From REEP01 sp964517265 (GTDB taxonomy: Bacteria; Pseudomonadota; Alphaproteobacteria; Rhodospirillales; Defluviicoccaceae): a stretch of 64,000 nt of DNA. Numbering within the stretch: the first letter of the stretch is position 1; each line of letters begins with the position of its first letter. Made by a program: the position numbers and the translations under genes. The DNA lies in NCBI GenBank assembly GCA_964517265.1, contig CAZFBS010000002.1, positions 124,001 through 188,000 on the forward strand, in the 5' to 3' direction. The notes beneath the pieces are model-generated. The model did no database searches. It was not told where the DNA came from and saw only the letters and a list, made by a program, of their open reading frames with translations. This document shows, one piece after another, positions 8,752 to 17,015 of the stretch.

Positions 8752-9899
8752 CGGTCCGCTACGTCGAGGAGTTTCGTGATCGGGGGCTGGCCCGCTCTCT
8801 TGCAACCGCAATTGCCGCGGCGGCTCGTCCTGACCGGGATTACCATCTGATGGAGTTCTGCGGAGGCCACACCCACGCCATCTTTCGCTACGGCGTTCAG
8901 GATCTGTTGCCGCCGAACGTCCAGATGATCCATGGTCCGGGTTGTCCGGTGTGCGTGCTGCCGGCAGGCAGGATGGACCATGCGCTTCAGTTGGCGTGCC
9001 ATCATGGGGTGATCCTTTGCACATACGGGGACCTTGTCCGTGTGCCGGGATTGAACCGGATGACGCTGCTGAAGGCGAAAGCGGCGGGAGCCGATGTGCG
9101 GATGGTCTACTCCAGCCTTGATGCGCTTAAAATCGCGCAAGAAAATCCACAGCGGCAGGTTGTCTTTTTCGCTATCGGGTTCGAAACAACGACCCCACCG
9201 ACGGCGGTTGCACTGATGCAGGCGCGGGCCCTTGGCCTGACCAATTTCAGCGTTCATTGCAATCATGTTCTAACGCCGTCCGCGATTTACGGCATCCTTG
9301 CGAGCGCCGCTGCGGATGACGGAGAACTCAAGGTGGATGGGTTTGTCGGGCCGGCACATGTCAGCGCCGTCATTGGTAGCAAACCGTTCGAGACCTTCGC
9401 CGGCAAGCACGGTTATCCGATCGTCATCGCCGGCTTCGAGCCGCTCGACGTGATGCAGGCAATTCTGATGTTGATCCGCCAGCTGAACCAGGGGCGCGCG
9501 GAGGTCGAAAACGAGTACACCCGTGTCGTCAGTCCTAACGGCAATCAGAGAGCGCAGGATCTGATGGCCCAGGTTTTCTTGGTGCGCGACGCGTTCGAGT
9601 GGCGGGGACTTGGGATCATCCCCAGGAGCGCACTGATGATCCGGGACAGCTATCGGGACCTGGATGCCGAACGGCGCTTCGGCCTGAAGGACGTGTCGGT
9701 GCCGGACCACAAGGCGTGTGAGTGCGCCGCCGTTTTACGGGGCGTGAAAAAGCCGCCGGAGTGTCGGATCTTCGGCACCGGCTGCACGCCGGAGAACCCG
9801 ATCGGCTCATGCATGGTGTCCTCGGAAGGCGCATGTGCCGCCTACTACAGTTTCGGCCGGTTCCGGCAATCGGAACCGGTAATGGCGCCCCGAGCGTGA
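8748..9899 (+). CDS. hypD: Hydrogenase formation protein HypD
   Basis: 383 aa, full length. HypD is the Fe-S scaffold on which Fe(CN)2CO is assembled with HypC and HypE. It has CGGHTH (38-43), GPGCPVC (63-69), the GFETT motif, and a C-terminal cysteine-rich cluster around residues 324-365 including the [4Fe-4S] ligands. Its start overlaps the hypC stop by 4 bases and its stop abuts hypE. Confidence 0.96.
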   Translation: MTVRYVEEFRDRGLARSLATAIAAAARPDRDYHLMEFCGGHTHAIFRYGVQDLLPPNVQMIHGPGCPVCVLPAGRMDHALQLACHHGVILCTYGDLVRVPGLNRMTLLKAKAAGADVRMVYSSLDALKIAQENPQRQVVFFAIGFETTTPPTAVALMQARALGLTNFSVHCNHVLTPSAIYGILASAAADDGELKVDGFVGPAHVSAVIGSKPFETFAGKHGYPIVIAGFEPLDVMQAILMLIRQLNQGRAEVENEYTRVVSPNGNQRAQDLMAQVFLVRDAFEWRGLGIIPRSALMIRDSYRDLDAERRFGLKDVSVPDHKACECAAVLRGVKKPPECRIFGTGCTPENPIGSCMVSSEGACAAYYSFGRFRQSEPVMAPRA

Positions 9900-9901
9900 C
9901 G

Positions 9902-10957
9902 ATGGACGTGTTGTCGCCGCGACGGCGTTTTTCGTGCGCCCTCGACTTCCGCCACGGGCGCATCGATCTCGGTCACGGCTCTGGTGGCCGCACCATGGCG
10001 CAATTGATCGAGGAGCTGTTCGAGACGCATTTCGATAACCCTTTTCTGGCCCAGCGCCATGATGCCGCCGGCTTTGATGTTGCGGCGGGACGGTTGGTGA
10101 TGACAACGGACGGGTTTGTCATTTCCCCGTTGTTTTTCCCGGGTGGAGACATCGGCTCTTTATCCGTTCATGGCACCGTGAACGATCTCGCCATGGCTGG
10201 AGCCACACCTCTCTATCTGACCGCTGGCATGATCATCGAGGAAGGATTTCCGCTCGCTGATCTGAGGGCCATCGTGGAGTCGATGGCGGATGCTGCGCGG
10301 CACGCGGGAGTGTCGGTGATTGCCGGCGATACCAAGGTGGTCGAGCGAGGAAAAGGTGACGGGATCTTCATTACGACGACCGGCATTGGTGCTGTTCCAC
10401 GAGGGGTCGAGATCCGCCCGGATCGGGCGGTACCCGGGGATGCCGTCTTGATCAACGGGACTCTCGGCGACCACGGCGTTGCGGTCCTGGCGCACCGAGA
10501 AAGCCTCGGATTTGAGACTGAAATCCGTTCCGATTCCTGTGCGCTGCACAGCCTCGTTGCCGCCATGCTGGCGGCAGTGCCGGACGTTCATGTGCTGCGA
10601 GATGCGACACGCGGTGGTCTCGCGGCGGTGCTCAACGAGATCGCCCTTCAATCGGGTGTCGGGATCACCATCGAGGAAGACGCAATTCCGGTTTCCCTCG
10701 CCGTCCGTGGCGCCTGTGAGCTTTTAGGTCTGGATCCGCTCTATGTCGCTAATGAGGGCAAGCTCGTCGCGTTTTGCCCGTCCCAACACGCCGAGGCGCT
10801 GCTGGCGGCAATGCGCTCGCATCCGCTCGGCCAGGATGCCACCATCATCGGGCGATGCACGGATGATCCTCACCGTTTCGTCCAAATGCAGACCAGCTTC
10901 GGCGGCAACCGGATCGTCGACTGGCTCGCAGGCGAGCAGCTGCCGCGGATATGCTGA
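9902..10957 (+). CDS. hypE: Hydrogenase maturation dehydratase HypE
   Basis: 351 aa PurM/AIR-synthase-like ATPase that dehydrates the C-terminal thiocarbamate to thiocyanate. It ends exactly in the conserved PRIC-COOH tail (Cys351), which receives the carbamoyl group from HypF. The N-terminal DLGHGSGGRTMAQLI and the DATRGGLAAVLNE motif fit the family. The ATG at 9902 is used; a GTG at 9896 overlapping the hypD stop is possible. Last gene of the hyp operon; no hydrogenase structural gene follows. Confidence 0.95.
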   Translation: MDVLSPRRRFSCALDFRHGRIDLGHGSGGRTMAQLIEELFETHFDNPFLAQRHDAAGFDVAAGRLVMTTDGFVISPLFFPGGDIGSLSVHGTVNDLAMAGATPLYLTAGMIIEEGFPLADLRAIVESMADAARHAGVSVIAGDTKVVERGKGDGIFITTTGIGAVPRGVEIRPDRAVPGDAVLINGTLGDHGVAVLAHRESLGFETEIRSDSCALHSLVAAMLAAVPDVHVLRDATRGGLAAVLNEIALQSGVGITIEEDAIPVSLAVRGACELLGLDPLYVANEGKLVAFCPSQHAEALLAAMRSHPLGQDATIIGRCTDDPHRFVQMQTSFGGNRIVDWLAGEQLPRIC

Positions 10958-10963
10958 ACGCGC

Positions 10964-11012
10964 ATGCCATCCGGAGAAGGATCTACCGGCCGGACCTGCT
11001 ACCGGATGGCAT
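10964..11012. terminator. Inverted repeat between convergent hypE and a secreted-protein gene
   Basis: An 11-bp perfect inverted repeat (ATGCCATCCGG / CCGGATGGCAT) begins just after the hypE stop. Its right arm overlaps the last codons of the opposite-strand gene. The 27-base loop contains a small CCGGCCGG palindrome. A bidirectional terminator is likely, though there is no clear U-tract. Confidence 0.45.
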
Positions 11013-11331
11013 CGCGTGCCGTCCAAACCGCTCCGCGTGAACCCTCGCCACGAATGGCGACAATACCCAGATCCGATGACGTCTCATCGATCACGCTCAC
11101 CGGCGCGCCATCCTTCAGTGCGAAGCATTTGCCACTGGCAATCATTTCGGCAAACGCGCTTTGATCCTCTTCGAACGCGATCCGAACCAATTCCTGGTAA
11201 TGCTCTTTTGAGGAACAGCCAACCCAGTCGGGCCCCGCAACACGTTGGATCTGTTCCGCGCCGGCTTGCGAAAACAGCCACGAGGCGGTTATGAAAGCGC
11301 CGAGCGCGGCGGCGGCAGTCGCTTTGTTCAT
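10999..11331 (-). CDS. Small secreted protein of unknown function
   Basis: 110 aa with a good Sec signal peptide: basic start MNK, hydrophobic segment to about residue 20, and a likely cut after AGA at residue 25. The mature part has two cysteines (Cys39 and Cys69) that could form a disulfide, and a C-terminal beta-rich stretch vaguely like a small SH3-type domain. I do not recognise the family. It lies 29 bases downstream of the glycerate kinase gene on the same strand and may be co-transcribed. Confidence 0.75.
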   Translation of the reverse strand: MNKATAAAALGAFITASWLFSQAGAEQIQRVAGPDWVGCSSKEHYQELVRIAFEEDQSAFAEMIASGKCFALKDGAPVSVIDETSSDLGIVAIRGEGSRGAVWTARDAIR

Positions 11332-11360
11332 GGGTATCCTTTCAATCGCAGAATTCCCTC

Positions 11361-12632
11361 TCAGGCGATGAGGATCGCGCGAAAGTCATTGACGTTGGTC
11401 CGGGTCGGACCGGTGGTGACAAGATCTCCCAATGCCTCGAAGAACGCGTAAGCGTTGTTGTCGGTGAGAAAGGTGCGGGGGTTGAGGCCTTTTTCCGCCG
11501 CGCGCTGCAATGTATCGGGGCGGATGATGGCGCCGGCATTGTCTTCGGTCCCGTCGAAACCGTCGGTGTCACAGGCGATGGCATAGATCCTCGAATGCCC
11601 ATCGAGGGCAATGGCAAGCGCCAGGAGGAACTCGGTATTGGGTCCGCCGCGACCGGATCCACGCACGGTTACCGTGGTTTCACCACCAGACAGCAGCAGC
11701 CGCGCCGGCAGCCCCGGATGAATGTCCGAGGCCGCCTCTCGTGCAAGACTGGCTTGGGTGGCAGCGACATCATGAGATTCTCCTTCGATCGCATCGCCTA
11801 GCAGCACTGTCGCAACACCCGCTTCTCTTGCAGTCTGAGCAGCCGCATCCAGTGACTGGCGTGGCGTTGCCACCAGAATCGTTTGCGTTCGATTGAAGCA
11901 GGGATCACCCGGCTTGGGTGTTTCATGCGCGGGATCATCAAGATAAGCGCGTACCGGGTCGGGTATCTCGATCCGGTAACGTTGCAGAACTTTTCTCGCA
12001 TCTGCGAGCGTACTGGGATCGCCGACGGTGGGGCCGGATCCGATAACGGTCGGCGTGTCTCCGGCCACGTCCGAAATGAGAAGGCTGACGATGCGACCGG
12101 CCCCCGCCGCGGCAGCCAAGCGACCACCCTTGATCGCCGAGAGGTGTTTGCGGACACAGTTGATGTCGTCGATAGTCGCGCCCGATTTCAGCAACGCGGC
12201 GCCAACCTGTTGCTTGTCGGCAAGGCTTATGCCTGGTGCGGGCAGCGTCAGCAAGGCCGATCCCCCTCCCGAAATCAGCACCAAAAGGAGGTCGTCTGAG
12301 CGCGAGTCTCGGGCCAGCGTCATGATGTGAGCCGAGGCTCGAACGCCTGCATCGTCCGGGGCAGGATGTCCCGCCTCAAGCACCTCGATACGGCGGGTCG
12401 GGCCGGAATACCCATACCGGGTCACGACGGTCCCAAAGACGTCTCCCGGGTAATGATCCTCCACGGCCTTCGCCATGGCGGCAGCAGCCTTTCCCGCACC
12501 GACGACAATCGTCCGCCCCTGCGGAGGGGGGGGTAGGTGCCGGGGTACACATTGGGCGGGATCCGCGGCGGCCACAGCCGCGTCGAATATGCGGCGCAGC
12601 AGGGTCTCGGGCTGCTCGAGCATTTGTTTCAT
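11361..12632 (-). CDS. Glycerate 2-kinase (TtuD/GckA, MOFRL family)
   Basis: 423 aa, matching the DUF4147/MOFRL glycerate 2-kinase family (historically also called hydroxypyruvate reductase TtuD). It phosphorylates D-glycerate to 2-phosphoglycerate, linking glyoxylate/tartrate/serine-cycle metabolism to glycolysis. Typical features are VVGAGKAAAAMA near residue 45, the glycine-rich LISGGGSAL, VRKHLSAIKGGRLA, SDVAGD and the C-terminal ACDTDGFDGTEDNAGA. The start could be Met1 or Met4. Divergent from the two hydrolases. Confidence 0.9.
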   Translation of the reverse strand: MKQMLEQPETLLRRIFDAAVAAADPAQCVPRHLPPPPQGRTIVVGAGKAAAAMAKAVEDHYPGDVFGTVVTRYGYSGPTRRIEVLEAGHPAPDDAGVRASAHIMTLARDSRSDDLLLVLISGGGSALLTLPAPGISLADKQQVGAALLKSGATIDDINCVRKHLSAIKGGRLAAAAGAGRIVSLLISDVAGDTPTVIGSGPTVGDPSTLADARKVLQRYRIEIPDPVRAYLDDPAHETPKPGDPCFNRTQTILVATPRQSLDAAAQTAREAGVATVLLGDAIEGESHDVAATQASLAREAASDIHPGLPARLLLSGGETTVTVRGSGRGGPNTEFLLALAIALDGHSRIYAIACDTDGFDGTEDNAGAIIRPDTLQRAAEKGLNPRTFLTDNNAYAFFEALGDLVTTGPTRTNVNDFRAILIA

Positions 12633-12741
12633 CTCGTTATGCTATGGTGCACGGCCGCAATGATCAACAGGGGGCCGGACTCCCTCTTGGGTTGCCACGC
12701 TGGATCGTTTAGGTTTGGCGGCGAAAGGGGAAACACAGACT

Positions 12742-13557
12742 ATGGAACTTGAAGTCATCAGTCACCGGCCTCGGGGCCAAGCCCGCGCGACGCCGCTGCT
12801 GTTCGTTCACGGCGCGTATGCTGGAGCATGGATCTGGGAGCCTTACTTTCTTCCTTACTTTGCGTGGCACGGATATGAGGCGCATGCGCTCAGCTTGCGC
12901 GGTCATGGTAACAGCGACGGCAGCGAAACGCTGATGAGCGCGAGGTTGCGCGACTATGTGGCTGACGTCGAGCAAGTCATGGCGACACTGCCGGCTCCGC
13001 CTATCGTAATCGGACACTCGATGGGCGGCGTCGTTGTCCAGCATCTGATGCATCGGCACAGCAAGACCTTGCCAGGCGCCGTATTGATGGCTTCCGGTCC
13101 ACCGCATGGCGTTGTCGGCAGCCTGTCGAACATGATTTTCGAGCGCCCGGACCTTTTGTGGCAGATCATTCAGGTAGAGCTGTTCGGGCCGCTCAGCCCT
13201 GACGATTCATGGGTCCGCAAGGCGTTGTTTTCGGACCATACGCCGGTTGAGGTGGTCCGCCATTCGCTCTTGCGTCTGCACAGAGAGTCGCTGTTGGTTT
13301 GCCTCGATTTGCTGGGCCTGGACTTGCCGCCGTCGACGCGGTGCCTGGATATGCCTGTCCTCGTGCTGGGTGCGGAGCGGGATCCCTTTATCTACCAGGG
13401 TGCGTTGGAGCAGACCGGCAAGACGTACGGGACGGCGCCGGAAGTTTTCGCCGGTATGGCCCACGCGATGATGATTGACTATGACTGGGAGAAGGCCGCC
13501 GCGCGGATCCTTGAGTGGCTGGAAGTCACGCTGCCGTCGGTGCGCTCTGCTGCGTAG
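12742..13557 (+). CDS. Alpha/beta hydrolase, copy 1 of a tandem pair
   Basis: 271 aa alpha/beta-hydrolase fold protein. The oxyanion HG motif is at 23-24, the nucleophile elbow GHSMGG holds Ser93, and a late Asp (AERDP) and His (MAHAMM) complete a triad. I begin at the ATG MELEVI because the next gene starts the same way (MKLEVI); the frame also allows a TTG at 12715. Substrate cannot be told from sequence; lysophospholipase- or esterase-like. It is 18 bases upstream of its paralogue, so an operon from a local duplication. Confidence 0.88.
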   Translation: MELEVISHRPRGQARATPLLFVHGAYAGAWIWEPYFLPYFAWHGYEAHALSLRGHGNSDGSETLMSARLRDYVADVEQVMATLPAPPIVIGHSMGGVVVQHLMHRHSKTLPGAVLMASGPPHGVVGSLSNMIFERPDLLWQIIQVELFGPLSPDDSWVRKALFSDHTPVEVVRHSLLRLHRESLLVCLDLLGLDLPPSTRCLDMPVLVLGAERDPFIYQGALEQTGKTYGTAPEVFAGMAHAMMIDYDWEKAAARILEWLEVTLPSVRSAA

Positions 13558-13575
13558 GGAAGGAACAAATCCATC

Positions 13576-14400
13576 ATGAAGCTTGAGGTGATTACCAGAG
13601 AGCCGCAAGGGGCGGCGCGGCCGACTCCCCTTCTGTTCATTCACGGCGCCTTCTCGTCCGCGAACATTTGGACGCCGTTCTTCCTGCCGTTTTTTGCGGA
13701 TAATGGTTACCATGCCTGTGCGCTCAGCCTGCGGGGACACGGGGGCAGCGAGGGCAAGGACAGGCTTTCGGTGACCCGGCTTCGCGATTACGTCAACGAC
13801 GTTGCACAGGTTGCACGGGAGTTCGACACGCCGCCGGTCGTGATCGGTACCTCGATGGGCGGCATCATCGCCCAGAAGTACATGCACGAGTTTCCGGTTC
13901 CGGCGGTGGTCTTGCTCGCCTCCGGGCCGCCGCACGGTATGTTCCCCAGCATTATGCGGATGGCTTTGGGCAATCCCCAGCTGGTGCGTGACATGTTGAT
14001 GATGCAGTACATCGGTCCTGATACGGCAACCGTTGCCGGCGCCCGGCGGGCGCTTTTCCGCGAGGACACACCGGACGAGTATATTCGCCAATATCTGCCG
14101 AAGGCCGAGCATGAATCGCCGTGGGTGATGACGGATATGGTCGCGCTCGACCTACCGCCGTCGCTCCGGCAGGTCGATGTTCCGGTTCTTGTCCTCGGCG
14201 GGGAGTGCGATGCCTTCATTGCTCCCACCGCTGTGGAAGCCACCGCGAGGACCTACGCGACGGAAGCGGAGATCTTCCCGGAGATGCCCCATGCGATGAT
14301 GCTGGATCGCGACTGGAAGAAGGTTGCGCGTCGCATTCTGGACTGGTTGAACGAGGTGTTACCGGTGCCCGGCTCCGCCAAGGCCAAGGAAGCGGAATAA
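13576..14400 (+). CDS. Alpha/beta hydrolase, copy 2 of a tandem pair
   Basis: 274 aa, clearly paralogous to the preceding protein along its whole length (shared HG, SLRGHG, ASGPPHG, DLPPS and HAMM landmarks at the same positions). The nucleophile elbow reads GTSMGG rather than GHSMGG: Ser93 is kept but the preceding His is Thr. The acid (GECDA) and His (MPHAMM) of the triad are present. The two copies have diverged considerably, so the duplication is old and they probably act on different substrates. Confidence 0.88.
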   Translation: MKLEVITREPQGAARPTPLLFIHGAFSSANIWTPFFLPFFADNGYHACALSLRGHGGSEGKDRLSVTRLRDYVNDVAQVAREFDTPPVVIGTSMGGIIAQKYMHEFPVPAVVLLASGPPHGMFPSIMRMALGNPQLVRDMLMMQYIGPDTATVAGARRALFREDTPDEYIRQYLPKAEHESPWVMTDMVALDLPPSLRQVDVPVLVLGGECDAFIAPTAVEATARTYATEAEIFPEMPHAMMLDRDWKKVARRILDWLNEVLPVPGSAKAKEAE

Positions 14401-14410
14401 AGGTGGGCGG

Positions 14411-14452
14411 ACCGCAGCCCCCCGAGAACGGCCGGGTCGGGCTGGCTGCGGT
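14411..14452. terminator. Hairpin between convergent hydrolase and arsRC genes
   Basis: A 9-bp perfect stem ACCGCAGCC / GGCTGCGGT around a GC-rich 24-base loop lies between the two convergent stop codons. Possible bidirectional terminator; there is no U-tract. Confidence 0.4.
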
Positions 14453-14477
14453 TGCCGTTGCGCGGAATAGAAGAGTG

Positions 14478-15500
14478 CTACTCCGCGGCGTCGGTGTCGG
14501 AAGGGGAGGCGGCTTTGCCGATCGCCTCCAAGCGCTGTTGCAAGCTTAGCTTGTCCAGAGACGTGAGCGGTAGATTGGTGAATATACTGATGCGCTGGGT
14601 CAACATGCGCATGGTATCGGCAAACGCGGCGCGCTTGACAGCTTCCGAGCCTTCAACCGCAGCCGGGTCAGGAACCCCCCAGTGGGCCGTCATCGGCTGA
14701 CCCGGCCAGACCGGGCACACTTCGTGCGCAGCGTTGTCACAGACGGTGAAGACGAAATCGAGCCGCGGGGCATCGGGTCCGGCAAACTCGCCCCAGCTTT
14801 TCGAGCGAAGGTTGCCGACAGGGTAGTTCTGGTTTTTCAACAGCTCGAGCGCATAGGAATTGACCGTTCCGGTCGGTTGGCTGCCGGCGCTGTAAGCGAC
14901 AAAGCGTCCCTGGCCGTAGCGATTCAAAATCGATTCCGCGATGATGCTTCGCGCTGAGTTGCCTGTGCACAAGAACAATACGTTGAACGGGTCTGCGGAG
15001 GGGGACGTTTCAGTCATTGTTGCCTCCTTTGAAAGTGCTCCGGGCGATGAGGAATGATGGGACTGGCATGTATCGCCGTTCTTCGCGCTCGGGGATGATG
15101 AGTGTTGCCATTGCCGGGTGGGATCAAATAGAGAGCCGCCGGAAAGCAGCGGTTCGGCCGGCGATGGATCAAGATCCGCGTACCCATCGGCCTTGCCATA
15201 CCCGCACAATTGAGGGTGCCCCTGACAACACTCCTGCGTGAGGAAGGCAATCAAGCGCCGGGTGCCTTCCATGTCGACAGCGTAGAAAATATTGCGCTGC
15301 GCACGCCATGATCTGAGCAAACCGGCACGCTCCAAGTGTGCCAGGTGGTGGGAGAGGGTGGAGGGCGGAATGCCCACACGCTCCGCAACATCCCCCGCGG
15401 AAATTCCCGTCGGACCCTCTTTCACGAGCAGCCGGAACACGGCAAGACGATGTTCCTGGGCAAGAGCTGCAAGCGCTGTGACCGCCCATTTTTCTTCCAT
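14478..15500 (-). CDS. ArsR-type repressor fused in frame to arsenate reductase ArsC
   Basis: 340 aa. Residues 1-105 are an ArsR/SmtB winged helix (recognition helix around PPSTLSHHLAHLERAGLL) with a C-terminal CC-x6-C (Cys91, 92, 99), like the As(III) site of Acidithiobacillus-type ArsR. Residues 162-340 are a thioredoxin-coupled, LMW-phosphatase-type ArsC: LFLCTGNSAR (Cys178, CX5R), the redox pair in VCDNAAHEVCP and HWGVPDPA. The roughly 55-residue linker is low-complexity (Ser/His/Gln/Pro) and looks like translated spacer. A strong AAAGGAGG lies just before ATG 15017, so ArsC can also start alone. Either a real fusion or two cistrons that lost the stop between them. It reduces arsenate and senses arsenite; no efflux pump gene is adjacent. 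Confidence 0.85.
   Translation of the reverse strand: MEEKWAVTALAALAQEHRLAVFRLLVKEGPTGISAGDVAERVGIPPSTLSHHLAHLERAGLLRSWRAQRNIFYAVDMEGTRRLIAFLTQECCQGHPQLCGYGKADGYADLDPSPAEPLLSGGSLFDPTRQWQHSSSPSAKNGDTCQSHHSSSPGALSKEATMTETSPSADPFNVLFLCTGNSARSIIAESILNRYGQGRFVAYSAGSQPTGTVNSYALELLKNQNYPVGNLRSKSWGEFAGPDAPRLDFVFTVCDNAAHEVCPVWPGQPMTAHWGVPDPAAVEGSEAVKRAAFADTMRMLTQRISIFTNLPLTSLDKLSLQQRLEAIGKAASPSDTDAAE
15018..15030 (-). promoter_or_regulatory. Internal ribosome binding site for ArsC
   Basis: On the minus strand AAAGGAGGCAACA runs directly into the ATG at 15017, giving a near-perfect Shine-Dalgarno with about 5 bases of spacing. It lies inside the continuous ArsR-ArsC frame and suggests independent translation of ArsC. 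Confidence 0.7.
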
Positions 15501-15535
15501 ATTTCGACGATGATCGAAGTATGGAATTATGTCAA
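15495..15535 (-). promoter_or_regulatory. Operator-like palindrome and -35 element at the arsR start
   Basis: Arms TTCCATATTTCGA (15495-15507) and TCGAAGTATGGAA (15514-15526) match at 12 of 13 positions around a 6-base centre, and cover the arsR start codon (15498-15500). A consensus -35 TTGACA on the minus strand lies at 15535-15530, immediately upstream of the palindrome. No clear -10 or Shine-Dalgarno is visible. Likely ArsR autoregulatory operator; transcription from this -35 would start at or near the ATG, so the message may be leaderless. Confidence 0.6.
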
Positions 15536-15845
15536 GTCCGGCCGTTTTGCTCGCGGTGCAGATGAGGGCGAGGAAAGGAAAAGTCTCGTGAGTCTGCGTG
15601 CAGAGGCGCCATGATCATGCACGTGCGCATGGACCTCTCTGCTCTCGAGATGTGCATCAACCTGCCCGCCGCGAGGCTGATGTCCGCCGTGGCGACAAGG
15701 GGCGCTCGCCAATGCGATCGTTACGATGCGGGAAGTTAACGCGACAGCAACACCTTTGCGCTTTCATGTCACGCAGTTGCCCGAGGCCGCGTCCGCTATG
15801 TGCGAGATGCGATGGCGTCGGCGAACCGGCGAGGATCCTCTTAGC
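15536..15845. other. Divergent region between arsRC and the LdtR-like regulator
   Basis: About 310 bases. Beyond the ars operator I see only the GAGGAT ribosome binding site (15831-15836) of the downstream regulator. The regulator frame is open back to 15726 without a ribosome binding site. No other element recognised. Confidence 0.4.
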
Positions 15846-16301
15846 GTGAAGAACGATTATCTCGAATTGACGCGACTGGTCGAGCGGATGCATCGACGCT
15901 TCCTGGACGTGTTGCGGGTGGAATTGAACCGCATCGGCGTCAAGGACATCAACAGTGTGCAGGCTCTTTTGCTGGCCAACATCGGCGAAGAAGAGATGAC
16001 CATCCGCGATCTTGTCGAACGCGGCTATTACCAAGGTTCAAACGTCTCCTATAACGTCCGAAAATTGCAGGAGATGGGTTACCTTCAGCATGAGCGTGCT
16101 CTTCACGACAAGCGGTCTGTGTCTGTCCGGCTTACCGAAAAGGCGCTCGGCGTTTTGGCAAAGATCCGCGATCTCGATGCGCGGCTCGCTTTTTCGTGGG
16201 ATGAACACGTCGGTGACGAAGCCAGTGTGAACGTCGCAGCAGGAGCGCTCAGGCAGCTGGAGCGGATATGGAGCGATTACATCCGCTACGGCCGCATTTG
16301 A
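15846..16301 (+). CDS. MarR/winged-helix regulator, LdtR-like
   Basis: 151 aa. It resembles the alphaproteobacterial LdtR group of MarR regulators: an N-terminal DYLELTRLVERMHRRFLDV helix, the winged helix with GSNVSYNVRKLQEMGYL as recognition helix, and the wing DKRSVSVRLTEK. LdtR homologues control an L,D-transpeptidase and osmotic or stress genes in Rhizobiales; the target here is unknown. The GTG at 15846 is preferred because GAGGAT precedes it and the protein then starts like its relatives (VKNDYLEL); the frame extends to 15726. Confidence 0.85.
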   Translation: MKNDYLELTRLVERMHRRFLDVLRVELNRIGVKDINSVQALLLANIGEEEMTIRDLVERGYYQGSNVSYNVRKLQEMGYLQHERALHDKRSVSVRLTEKALGVLAKIRDLDARLAFSWDEHVGDEASVNVAAGALRQLERIWSDYIRYGRI

Positions 16302-16313
16302 CCTGACCCCGCA

Positions 16314-16340
16314 CCCGCGAGCGAGTTTGCTGCTCGCGGG
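16314..16340. terminator. Hairpin between convergent LdtR-like and AhpD-like genes
   Basis: A 9-bp perfect GC-rich stem CCCGCGAGC / GCTCGCGGG with a 9-base loop starts 13 bases after the regulator stop. Likely shared terminator for the convergent pair; there is no long U-tract. Confidence 0.5.
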
Positions 16341-16391
16341 AGAGGATGAATCCCAAAAAGGAAAGGCGCGAAGGTCTTTGCTTGTGTGCCA

Positions 16392-16970
16392 TCACCGGTT
16401 CATCGTGTGGTACTCGGCATTCGGCATCATATCAAGGCCATGAGCCATCCGGTTGGTATAATTGAAAAAGGCGGCGACGTCGCAGATATCGAAAAACTCC
16501 TGATCGGAGAAACCGACCTCTCGAAGAGCCTGCCGGTCCTCTTCGCAAACGTCGTGAGGCGTGAGCGTCAGCTTCCAGGCGAAGTCGCACATCGCGCGGT
16601 GGCGAGGCGAGAGTTCGGCGACCCGGTAGTTCATGACAATCATCTCACCCAGCTGAGGGTCCTCGGAGTATTCCCGGATCGCCTGACCATGGGCGACGAG
16701 GCAGTAATAGCAGCGGTTCGCCGAGGAAACGGTTACGGCAATCATCTCGCGCTCAAGCTTGGTTAGATTGCATGTCTCCTCGTCCAGCATGAGTTGGTTG
16801 TAGAAGGCAGTAAAATTCCGGAACTTTGCAGCGTTTCCGGTATAGGCGAGCAGCACGTTCGGCACCAGCCCCAGCTTCTCCTGACATTTGTTCAGGTACT
16901 TGAGAATATCCGGCTCCAGCGTTTGCTGATCGGGAAGCGGGATGCGGACAACGTGATTGGGTTGCGGCAT
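16392..16970 (-). CDS. AhpD/CMD-family peroxidase-related protein
   Basis: 192 aa carboxymuconolactone-decarboxylase-like protein of the peroxidase-related group. The AhpD-type catalytic motif is intact: a Glu in LEREMIAV followed by CYYCLVAH, the redox-active CxxC plus His. It probably acts as an alkylhydroperoxidase or thiol-dependent antioxidant. I begin at MPQPN (16970), with GGAGGAG upstream. It lies 45 bases downstream of aroC on the same strand, so fabI-aroC-this gene may form one transcript. Confidence 0.85.
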   Translation of the reverse strand: MPQPNHVVRIPLPDQQTLEPDILKYLNKCQEKLGLVPNVLLAYTGNAAKFRNFTAFYNQLMLDEETCNLTKLEREMIAVTVSSANRCYYCLVAHGQAIREYSEDPQLGEMIVMNYRVAELSPRHRAMCDFAWKLTLTPHDVCEEDRQALREVGFSDQEFFDICDVAAFFNYTNRMAHGLDMMPNAEYHTMNR

Positions 16971-17015
16971 GATGATCTCCTCCAAAGCAATCGCCAGAGG
17001 TTGGCAACCCAGACG

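Noticed and set aside
13207..14112. 301-residue minus-strand open frame across the tandem hydrolases
   Set aside because: Covers the junction of two paralogous genes on the other strand; no domain seen.
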